From Acd1 sp049973945 (GTDB taxonomy: Archaea; Thermoproteota; Thermoprotei_A; Sulfolobales; Sulfolobaceae), in assembly GCA_049973945.1 (NCBI GenBank), contig JBMFJH010000005.1, forward strand, positions 1-64,000: DNA of 64,000 bases. The letters are read 5' to 3'. The translations under genes were made by a program, and so were the position numbers. The notes beneath the pieces are model-generated. The model was not told the DNA's origin, searched no databases, and saw only the letters and a program-made list of their open reading frames with translations. Positions 44,047 through 53,700 of this stretch are shown here, piece after piece; within the stretch, counting starts at the first letter, position 1, and each line of letters opens with the position of its first letter.

Positions 44047-44435
44047 TCACCTGATCCAGATCCTCTTGACCTCTTTCACCTTGTCGAACTCCCTGTCCTC
44101 GCTCAAGACCAAGTCCAGCGAGTTGTTCAACATGACGGCGACGTGAAAGGCGTCGGAGGGCTTGATCGAGTACCTCCTCATGACCTCTTTCGCCCTCTCG
44201 TATTCCCTCACCGTAATCGGTAAAACCGTCAGGTACTTCAGACTGCTTCGCCTAAGAACTCCATCGTGTCGCTGTACTCAACCCCGTATTTCTTTTTAGA
44301 CACGTACAGTACCTCGTCTAGGACTAGTGGGTCGGTGAACAAAGACTGTTGAGTCAAGAGCCTCAGGTAATAATCCCTTACCTCGCTTACATTTAGGTTC
44401 AGGTATATCAGGAAGTTAGCGTCCGGAAAGATCAT
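44047..44435 (-). pseudogene. vapC: VapC-type PIN toxin, single-base frameshift
   Basis: The first frame gives MIFPDANFLIYLNLN with the catalytic Asp and continues to MEFLGEAV, then TGA. One base over, the sequence continues LKYLTVLPITVREYERAKEV, then IKPSDAFHVAVML and LVLSEDREFDKVKEVK to a stop at 44047. Together these form a full PIN domain of about 130 aa. The start overlaps the end of the AbrB-type antitoxin gene by 20 bases. One extra or missing base near 44240 is the only lesion. Confidence 0.7.
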
Positions 44436-44691
44436 CCTCGAACTCCTCTTCCAAGCTCACCGCCTCGAGCTCCCCCAGGCTCGCCCTCTTGGCGTAAGAG
44501 ACCCTCTTCCCGTGCTCGTCGAGCTTCCTCGCCACCTCCCGCACGTCCACCCTCCTCTCCGGCTCGAGGACTATCTTGCGCCCGACGACGGTCAAGACCA
44601 GGACGTCCCCCTCCTTTATTCCTAGCGAGTCCCGCACGCTCTTGGGGATCGTTATGCGGCCCTCCTTCCCCACCTCCACCCGTATGCCCAT
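44416..44691 (-). CDS. vapB: AbrB-type antitoxin paired with the broken VapC
   Basis: The 91-aa product has an AbrB/MazE swapped hairpin (VGKEGRITIPKSVRDSLGI, then GDVLVLTVVGRKIVLEP) and an acidic C-terminal toxin-binding tail ending LEEEFEDDLSGR. Start ATG at 44691. It overlaps the toxin start downstream. The toxin is frameshifted, so the antitoxin may now be an orphan. Confidence 0.85.
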   Translation of the reverse strand: MGIRVEVGKEGRITIPKSVRDSLGIKEGDVLVLTVVGRKIVLEPERRVDVREVARKLDEHGKRVSYAKRASLGELEAVSLEEEFEDDLSGR

Positions 44692-45224
44692 ACTGTATCG
44701 ACTGTTTAATCGGTGAAACTGAATTTAAACTGACGTCTTAACTGACGTGCCGACCGCGTCGCTTGGCACGGCAAGAGAGGCCGCGCTGGTTTCTTTTATT
44801 AAACGTCTTGTGGCCCTAGATCGCGCTACTGAAGGGCTGTCCGGCTCACCCGTTGACCTTTTAACCCCCTAAACTGAGGGGCCTAGCCCTCGCCGCGAGC
44901 GAGGTCGAAGAGGAGAGGGATTAACGGCCTTGGATAGCCACCGAACTCCTCCGCCGTCGCGCCCCTCTCGGGTCGCAGTCCCTGACACCCCCCCCCCACG
45001 GCTTACGGGCCAGTTGGGACTCGCTCCGACGCCGTCGCTGGCACCCTTCGCTTACACAGTGCTGACGCCGCGCGACACACGCGGCGGGGCGGAGAACCAC
45101 GAGTACGTAACCCTCACCGAGCCCGTTGCGGGTCGAGGGCTTCACGCCCCCTCGGTTGTGAGCGGCTCCGCCCGCTGTCGACGATGAGCCGCCCGAGCCG
45201 CGGGGCCCCGGCGTCCAGGAGGTT
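44692..45224. other. Gene-free stretch, about 530 bp
   Basis: Holds the antitoxin promoter at its left end. The remainder is GC-rich with no supported gene; a run of nine C lies at about 44990. Confidence 0.45.
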
Positions 45225-45708
45225 CTAACTGGCCTGGGGGACCTTCCCCAGAACCCTCTTCATGACCCCCACGAACTCCTCGGCCTTCGACAGCGACAGC
45301 TCGACGTCCTCCCTCGTCATGAAGCCCTCGTAAAAGTTGGAGCGGAGCCTCAGGCAGACGGACCAGCCGGAGACCAACTTCTCGTCCTTCTCCGCGCTTA
45401 TCAGCTTACTCATCGCCTCCTCCAGCTGCCTGTGCCTGTAGTGCTCGAGCCCCCTCTTCTCCGCGTAAGCCTTGACCGCGGAGGCGCAGGCCCCCCCAGG
45501 CCTTCCCCGAGGCTTGGACCAAGTCCCCCGCCTCGAGGTACTTCCTCGCCTCCGAGAGCAGGTCGTCCGCCTTCTCCACGTACAGGGCGAAGCGAGTCGC
45601 GGGGTCCAGGTCCCTCGAGAGCTTGTCTATTATCAGGACCTCCTCGTCGATGCCCTTCTCAAAGGCCTCCCTCTTGAGGGCCTCTTCTAGGAGCTTCGGT
45701 ATTTCCAC
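45225..45708 (-). pseudogene. PaREP1/HEPN-like protein with frameshift in a G7 run
   Basis: The first frame gives PATRFALYVEKADDLLSEA and LVQASGKAWG, the typical PaREP1-family helix pair. The frame then shifts at a run of seven G (about 45490-45496 on the plus strand as C). One base fewer restores SAVKAYAEKRGLEHYRHRQL joined to the second frame, EEAMSKLISAEKDEKLV, to 45225. The corrected protein is about 160 aa and all-helical. PaREP1 proteins are abundant in crenarchaea and related to HEPN domains. A homopolymer frameshift is a common sequencing error as well as a common mutation. Confidence 0.7.
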
Positions 45709-45819
45709 AAGGTGGCTATACCGCGAAGTGATAAAAACTTAGTTTCACCGTTGCTTGGAGTCCGACTTTCATGAGATCCCATTTCTGTTTTAGACTCTTC
45801 TGAAAAGATTTTTCATTAA

Positions 45820-48800
45820 CTTTCAATTCCATAGAGGATTAACAAAACAATCCCTGTGGACGAGCGTGAAGACCAGTGTAGCTTTCAATTCCATAGAGGA
45901 TTAACTGATACGGAATTAAACTATGACGAGTACGAACTCTTTAAGACTTTCAATTCCATAGAGGATTAACGGTGGCTACGTTGTTTACCTGCAGTATCGA
46001 GTTTACGGCCTTTCAATTCCATAGAGGATTAACGGGAGAGGTAGACCCAGACGTTTTCTTCTCTTACTTTGACCTTTCAATTCCATAGAGGATTAACACC
46101 AACCCGACAACTTGGCTGTCACGATCGGCACTATAGTCTTTCAATTCCATAGAGGATTAACGCGAATCCAATAGCGTTCAATATACTGAGAGACATCTAC
46201 GACCCTTTCAATTCCATAGAGGATTAACGAGTTTCTTAAGGCAATTCTCGAAAACTTAATTTATGTTTTCTTTCAATTCCATAGAGGATTAACGCAGCAT
46301 CTTGGCATCGAACGGCGCCGACATGTTCCTGACCTTTCAATTCCATAGAGGATTAACGTGAATCCAGCGTTGCGAGCTGTCATGAACCTCTACAGACAAA
46401 CTTTCAATTCCATAGAGGATTAACGTTCAGCCCTGAACGAGGGCCTGTACGACATTCTAAAAACTTTCAATTCCATAGAGGATTAACACCACAGCTTGTA
46501 GACCCAGCCGGCGATGAGGAGGAACTCTTTCAATTCCATAGAGGATTAACCCGGTCGCTCTGCTACGCCCCCGGGCACCAGGGACCGAATGCTTTCAATT
46601 CCATAGAGGATTAACGCAGTGTGTTGGCCAGAGCTACACTTACAGCAGTGCAAGCGTCTTTCAATTCCATAGAGGATTAACAACCCCCAATCAAGAAGAT
46701 GAGATATTGATTTTTCAGTCCGACTTTCAATTCCATAGAGGATTAACAGCAATCAGCGCAACCCAGCCGACGCTGATCGCTGGAATTCACTTTCAATTCC
46801 ATAGAGGATTAACTGTTCTGGGCTGTAGCACTAATAGCGCTTGGTGCATTAGCCTTTCAATTCCATAGAGGATTAACTCAGGCAGATGATGTTGCAGACC
46901 ATGATGAACATGTTGCTGCTTTCAATTCCATAGAGGATTAACTCTGAACTATATAATACATATCTTATGGCAAAGGCAAACTTTCAATTCCATAGAGGAT
47001 TAACCGACCTTTATCATGACATAGCCGTCGAGGTAGTTTATCCGCTTTCAATTCCATAGAGGATTAACGATAGAACATATATTTTATCACGAATTAGGGC
47101 CAATTTATACTTTCAATTCCATAGAGGATTAACGCAATTGGCGTGACTATCCTGGCTTCGTATTAGATGTCCCCTTTCAATTCCATAGAGGATTAACGTC
47201 ACGATCTACGTGGATCATGACCCCTTAACGGGGAGACCTTTCAATTCCATAGAGGATTAACCATCTCTCACTTGAACTTATTCAAGACATTTTGATAATT
47301 TCACTTTCAATTCCATAAAGGATTAACCCTTATGATTATGTCTTGGTCGTTGAGGGCTTCTCTGAGCCTTTCAATTCCATAGAGGATTAACCTCCAACGT
47401 GCGAAAAGACTGAACAAGAGGACGGAATAATCTTTCAATTCCATAGAGGATTAACCGGATATCCATTTGAACCAATTTGGCTTTACAAGGTAATTGGCTT
47501 TCAATTCCATAGAGGATTAACCCGACAAAGTGGTACGTTGTACTTGACGAATACCTTGACTTTCAATTCCATAGAGGATTAACACCGAAAAATGGTGAAA
47601 CTATAACATTGAAAATCACCAACTTTCAATTCCATAGAGGATTAACTCGCCCCCTGTAGCCACTATCCATGCTATGATACAGCAAATCTTTCAATTCCAT
47701 AGAGGATTAACTCGTACTGGTCAAAAAATGAGACGTAAGTCTATGTGGTAGCTTTCAATTCCATAGAGGATTAACAGAATTCCATAAGCTTTGGAACGAC
47801 GAAACGGTTGCAAACTTTCAATTCCATAGAGGATTAACGGGGCGAGTATAGGGGACACGGCGATCTATTTCGTCCTGAAAGCTTTCAATTCCATAGAGGA
47901 TTAACGCTACAAGGTAAGGAGGGTGAAGCTGTACGACGCGGCTACCTTTCAATTCCATAGAGGATTAACCGCGGATGTAGATTCTGTCGCCTCCTTTCGC
48001 TGCGATGTCTTTCAATTCCATAGAGGATTAACCAGTTCCGCGCTTGTCAGGGCCGGGCACAGGACTATTTCCTTTCAATTCCATAGAGGATTAACGGCTC
48101 AAGGACATTTCGGAGTTCGTTGTACCGGTAATGTCTTTCAATTCCATAGAGGATTAACTTCGCTATATTCATTGACTCTGAGTTGATCGAATATGATGCT
48201 TTCAATTCCATAGAGGATTAACTGCCTTAGACGACGCTGGTTGTACTCCGCTTTGCAGAGCAACTTTCAATTCCATAGAGGATTAACACATGGTGACAGG
48301 ACAAAGCTTCAACGTGAACGTGAACTCCTTTCAATTCCATAGAGGATTAACTACCGTTCTGCGTAATAATGGCAATGTCGCCAGATAAACCCTTTCAATT
48401 CCATAGAGGATTAACTAATCAGTTTTTTGGTGATATTCCTGTTACTTTTTACTTTCTTTCAATTCCATAGAGGATTAACGACGAAGAGCTAAGTGCACTA
48501 ATGACTGCTCGTGTGCTACTTTCAATTCCATAGAGGATTAACTAACTACGATGACGAGAAAAGCAAATCTAAGCTGATCATCTTTCAATTCCATAGAGGA
48601 TTAACCAGCCTACGTATGCGTGGGTCGAAAGTTACACGTCGTCATCTTTCAATTCCATAGAGGATTAACTTTCCTCTCTTTACGTTAACTGGGGAGTTAA
48701 CAGAACTCTCTTTCAATTCCATAGAGGATTAACTGATCTGCTGCGGTGTGGTCATGAACATCGTCGGCTTCGCCTTTCAATTCCATAGAGGATTAACGGT

Positions 48801-49316
48801 TTGCAAATACTTTTGCAAACTGACAAGCCGGGATCCGGCTTTCAATTCCATAGAGGATTAACTAGGGAAAAGCTCGTAAAGTCTGTAGTCCTTACTACGC
48901 TTTCTTTCAATTCCATAGAGGATTAACACGCGAGAAAGACCCAGTCGAAGAGTATGAGGAAGCGGTCGAGCTTTCAATTCCATAGAGGATTAACACCATA
49001 AAGGAGCTGGCTTGGTACGTGTTCAACCTAATAAAACTTTCAATTCCATAGAGGATTAACGCTATAGCACTAGCGATGACGTACTTCGTGCTTCCGGGAG
49101 GCTTTCAATTCCATAGAGGATTAACGCCTTGCTGTTGAAGTCGGTGAACCCAGCGAACAAGTTATACGCTTTCAATTCCATAGAGGATTAACCGTGACTG
49201 GTTGCACCGCAGGAAACTGCATCGGTTGCTTTCAATTCCATAGAGGATTAACACCCGCCGGAGCTCAGGGACTCGGGGTGGCAGTTCCTGGTCTTTCAAT
49301 TCCATAGAGGATTAAC
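45820..49316 (-). CRISPR. CRISPR array 2: 55 repeats
   Basis: I count 55 copies of a 24-base repeat, CTTTCAATTCC…GGATTAAC on the plus strand, with spacers of about 37-43 bp. The crRNA-sense repeat is GTTAATCC…ATTGAAAG, so transcription runs leftward from the leader at 49317 and beyond. Repeats are almost invariant; one variant (CATAAAG in place of CATAGAG) is at 47304. No degenerate end repeats are obvious. The repeat equals that of array 3's leader-proximal part. Confidence 0.98.
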
Positions 49317-49757
49317 TGCAAGTTTATATACCCCCTACCTCCTCCCTCACTTTTTCTTTGCTACGAGTCTTAGAATCAGAAATCAGATAATAAGCTTAAC
49401 GCGAACTACTTCCGCTGCACTTTGTTCCCTTTCCACGTTGTCGTGTCAGAAGTTAAAGCGGCGTGAGCCCATTTCCTGGCTTCCCCAGGGAAGTCCAGGT
49501 GTTCTCTAGAGAGGGAATTACTTAAGGGCTGGACGCGGTCCCTAGGGAGGGTCAACTCAAGGCCTCTCCCGGCTCCCCCAGGGAGAAAAGGAGGGAGGGG
49601 ACCTCTGGACTTCTACTCTCGCAACTTTACAACGAGCCCCGCACCGCTCCTCCCCACGCCCTACTTTACCGCCCTGAGGAGACCTCGCTTTCCCCGTCCT
49701 CCCTGCTCAGCCCGGGAGAACCACTTTCTTTTTAAATTTAGAAAAACCCTGTAACAC
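49317..49757 (-). promoter_or_regulatory. Leader of CRISPR array 2
   Basis: On the minus strand a TATA box (TATATAAA, 49323-49330) stands 6 bp before the first repeat. About 290 bp further upstream is nearly the same as the array 3 leader in inverse orientation, including TTATTATCTGATTTC, the GGAAAGGGAACAAAGTGCAG block and the GGGACCGCGTCCAGCCCT block. This is the region read by the adaptation machinery, and it abuts the CARF gene start. Confidence 0.9.
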
Positions 49758-50183
49758 GTGAAGTCCTACTTCACAACGCTCGGCTACACCGAGCAGTTCG
49801 TCCTCAGGCTCCTAGCCGAGACCTCCGCCTCCCCCGACGACCCCTTCGTGATAGTAGTCCCCTCCCCGATCACCTCCTCGACGAGGACTGCCCTGGAGAA
49901 CCTCAACGCCTTCTGCTCGAGGGCGAACTACCCCCCGCCGAAGGTGGTGGAAGTGGCTTTCGACTCCCTCGAGTCGTTGCTCTCCTCCGTGCTCGACGCC
50001 CTCTTACCCCTCCCCGAGCCAGTGATCACTGACCTCACCGTGGGGATGAGGCTCTTCGACGTGGCCATCCTCCTGGCCCTGGTGTCCTCCAGGAAGAGGT
50101 TCGTGGCCTACCTGAGGGAGATTGGTCAAGGGAGGGGGATTCGCTCAGCAAGATCCTCCTCAGCTCCAGGGCCCTCCAGTTGA
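49758..50183 (+). CDS. csa3: CARF domain fragment, Csa3-like, lacking its wHTH
   Basis: The 141-aa product shows the Csa3 CARF pattern: KSYFTTLGYTEQFVLRLLAE at the start and the ligand loop ITDLTVGMRLFDVAILLAL. No winged helix follows in frame. After YLREIGQG the codon use changes, and one frame over the sequence stays coding-like (DSLSKILLSSRALQLIEPRD) until about 50325, which suggests a frameshift near 50128. Start GTG at 49758. In Sulfolobales csa3a usually sits next to csa1; here a large ATPase gene separates them. Confidence 0.65.
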   Translation: MKSYFTTLGYTEQFVLRLLAETSASPDDPFVIVVPSPITSSTRTALENLNAFCSRANYPPPKVVEVAFDSLESLLSSVLDALLPLPEPVITDLTVGMRLFDVAILLALVSSRKRFVAYLREIGQGRGIRSARSSSAPGPSS

Positions 50184-50347
50184 TAGAACCTCGAGACTAT
50201 TTCGCGCCCGCTGACGCTTTCGCCGGTCTCGATGCACTTCCAGACCCCGGACGAAGGGGATGCCTCTTCACGCCATACTTCTATGTCAGGGAACGGAGTA
50301 CGCGAAGGGTTGTTAAGAGATAAATTCCCTCATTTCTAAGCGAGTCC

Positions 50348-50635
50348 TCAGGCCTTCCCAGGCTGGGCGGTCGCCCTCTCCCCTGCCCTCGCCTCCTCCG
50401 CCTGACCAGCCCTCCAGGCCGCGAGCTTCACCGCGAGCCTCCCCAAGGGGGTTAAGGAGACCAGCCTGTCCTTGCCCCTGGTCGTTATTTGGCCCAGCTT
50501 CTTCAGGCCACTAGTCCTGTTCAGCATGGTCTTCTCGCTCCTCTTGAGGGAGTTAGCCAACTCGGTCAGAGTCCTGTCCCTCTCCACGAGCGAGGCGAGG
50601 AACCTCAACTCCTCCTCCGAGTAGTCCCTGGTCAA
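50348..50635 (-). CDS. Winged-helix protein, possibly displaced Csa3 C-terminal domain
   Basis: Start TTG at 50635 gives 95 aa with a winged helix (DRTLTELANSLKRSEKTMLN, then VSLTPLGRLAVKLA). The C-terminal LTPLGR segment is the same as in the complete Csa3 at 21.7 kb, so this may be a Csa3-type HTH separated from its CARF domain. The coding-like frame continues upstream (ESGTRAFRLTDAEVNAL) to at least 50690 without a usual start codon. It lies downstream of the 1455-aa ATPase gene on the same strand. Confidence 0.55.
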   Translation of the reverse strand: MTRDYSEEELRFLASLVERDRTLTELANSLKRSEKTMLNRTSGLKKLGQITTRGKDRLVSLTPLGRLAVKLAAWRAGQAEEARAGERATAQPGKA

Positions 50636-50759
50636 GGCGTTTACTTCGGCGTCGGTGAGCCTGAAGGCCCTGGTCCCGCTCTCCTCGACGGGACGTTCCT
50701 GTAAGGGAAACCGGGTAGAAATGACGGAAATAAGGCTAGACCAGGTTAACGACGTTAAG

Positions 50760-53700
50760 CTAGAAATGGAGATAGTACAGTTTTGCCAGGGCGAGCTTCA
50801 CTCTCTCCTCGTCGTTGTTCTCCACCGCCTCGCGTAGGGCCTTAAAAAGCCCTGAAACTATATCTATGTTAGAATGTATGAGCTCACTTCCCTTCGAGAT
50901 GGCCCTCACAGTCTCCCTATCGCCGTCGAGCAGGGCGTTTAATGTGAGTATCAGGTCGCCTACAGACCGATCCGTCGACAGCGCCTGTATGACGGCCCTC
51001 GGGCTGAACTCCTTGCTGAGCTCTTCTACGACGCTACCCTCGGACACGGACTTGAGGTCTTCGACCAGCATCTCGCGCGCAAACCTGTTCCCCTTTAGGG
51101 CTAAGCGCAGACCGTTGCAAACGTGTTCGCATAACGTTGCTTTCTCATCCGGCTCACCCTCATACAGCTCCTCGCACCCCTTCCCACAGTCGACGTCAAG
51201 GCCTAGAGAGAGCTTCAGGGCCGGAGCCATGAACCTGAGTACCCTGGCGGCACCTAGCACCTCGTCAACGCCGGGCCTCCGGTCGACTACCCCTAAGTAG
51301 TTCAGGAGCAGCGTCGTCGCGACCCTCATGGCAAGGGGTAAATAGTCTAGTAACCAGCCGAGTACTTTGAGAAGTCCCTCCGCCTCGCCCTTGTTGCCAG
51401 AAAGTCCCAGGTAAATCAAGTACTCTGCGAGTGTAATACCCTTTAGCTGCGAACCGCGGGCGTCAATACCTAGCTTCTCCACAGCTTCGTTGAACACCTC
51501 CCTGAACTCGCCCGCGGCCTCAATTAGACCCTGGAGGCTGTCCGCCTTGAGAACCCTCGCTCTCACTAAGAAGGAGTGCGCAGCGACGTAGTTTCCCCAA
51601 TGCTCTGTCTCCTGGGCGAGAGCTCTGGCCTTCTCGAAGTGTTTCACCGCGTCGTCGAACTTGCCCTCTCGTAGACTAATAGCACCTGCCGCGGAGTGTA
51701 ACACCCCCAATATATTCTTCACATGAGAGACTAAGGCCTCTTTCGGCTGTCTCAGTGATACACCTTTTAAATACTCCCTCACGTTCTCGTCCTTCAACCA
51801 CTCGTCGAACTTCTCCGCCCTGTCCAAATCGCTTATGAGCCTCTCTATCTCTCTTGCTAAGTTAATGCCACAATTCAATCCAGTCTTGGTAAGAACCTCA
51901 AGAACGCGTGCTTCGGAAGCATACCTAAGAAACTCGCTGCCCAGCCCTTCGGCCACCTTCAGCAGGAGCTTGGCCGTTTCACATACCACGTTTGGAGGGG
52001 CCCCGCCGCCTATCAACGAGGCTAATGCATGAACTAGTCTAACCTTATTGGAATCCCTCAACTTGTCCAGATCTTCAAGGGAATCCATGACGAATCTTCC
52101 GATGCCGAGCAGTGCTTCCTTAATGTCAGCAACTACGTTTATAGCAGAGCTGATGAATTCGGCCCAACGGTCGGGCGACTTTCCTCTTAGCGAACTCAAA
52201 AGATCTACAGCAGAGACTATAAGATTTGGACGTGTTACAGTGTCGATGCTCAAGGAAGCTACCCGTAAGGCCTCGTCCGCGAAATCCACTTTGGCGTAGG
52301 CGGAGAGGATCGAGAGGCCCAGGCCGTAAATTTCTTCTAGCAAATGGACTTTTTGCCTTTCCTCCCACTTCTTCAAGAGGGCCTCCAACTCGCCCTTCAT
52401 CCTGTCGCGCTGAACCATAACGTCGATGAACGGGTTGTCCACTAATTTCTCAGCCGAGTACGGCATAAGCAAAAGTCCCTCACTTAAGGGGGTCAGCTCC
52501 CCGTCGGCCAACAGCATGTCGAGGGCCCGACACTCGCTTTCAGGATCGCTCAGGAAGTTAAGGGCCCTTCTGACCGGTTCGGCGAGGTCGCGTTTCCCCT
52601 CGTCGCTCATCCTCTTGTAAGCTATAAGGGGTAGCCGGAGCCCGTGTCCCCCCCTTACAGCACCAAGAGCGAACACTAACGCGTTCCAGCAAGGGCTATT
52701 CGGGTCGGCAAGACCTCCTTCGCCGGCTATTACCTCCTTGATCTTGCCGCCGTATTCCTTGAATACGTATTTCACGGCTTCTTCCATGCTGTTGACCCTG
52801 ACCCTCTTCTCTTGATCCATCCAGACGCTCAGGACTTCCCTTAACTGTTTGTCCTTGATCTCTTCGCCTCTGACGGCCCTCACGATGAGGCTTATCGCGT
52901 CCTCCAGAAGGTCCTCGTGCTTCAACGCCAGCCAGTGAGCTTCCTCCCCCCAATTCTCTTTCTTCCCGCCCAAGTTTAATCCATTCGACCAACGCGCCAG
53001 GCGGTTAACGAAGTAGGGGGGCATTACGTACATTCCGCTTTTCACTGCGTCCTTTAACGGCTCCCTTATGGCCAAGATCTCGGAGAACGCCTCGACCCGT
53101 TGTGTATTTATTTCATTATCCTCTTTAATTTTCAGATAGTCGTTAATCCACCAGACAAGGAAGAGATCCGCCCTACCTCTGGACTCCCTCAGTAACTCTT
53201 CAATTCTGCTAACGTTACAGCCTTTCTCCTTTAAATTCTCGCCAACTAACCTGGCAATTAAAGTATAACCCTCCTTAAACTTCAAGACCTCACTTACTAG
53301 GTTACTTAGAGTGTTCTCATCAAACATGCAACCGGAATAACTCCTGATTATCTCCTTAAGGAAGTCCATATCGGAAACGTTAAACTCGACACTCTCAACC
53401 CTCTTTCTAGCGTCCTCGCGTAACACGTTATAAACATCATCCGGTATTACTATGATCGTGGGGACGGAATAAGTCACCCCATCCTTCCCGGAAGTCATGA
53501 GATTGAAAATCTTCTCGACCTTACTTACTATAGCCCGAGCGACCTCCTGCTTCGGCCTTCCCAGACCCCCAACCTCGTAAAATAGTAGAGTTGATGGGTC
53601 GTAGAGTAAAACGTATCTCTTGAACCCGATAGCTTCCTCAATTGTACTGTGGATCTGACCTTCGTTCAGTGCAGCTAGGTCTATTATGCCCTTTATCTCC

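Noticed and set aside
43785..44054. Overlapping frames of about 90 aa on both strands
   Set aside because: Arg/Pro-rich, no start promoter and no coding-like codon pattern.
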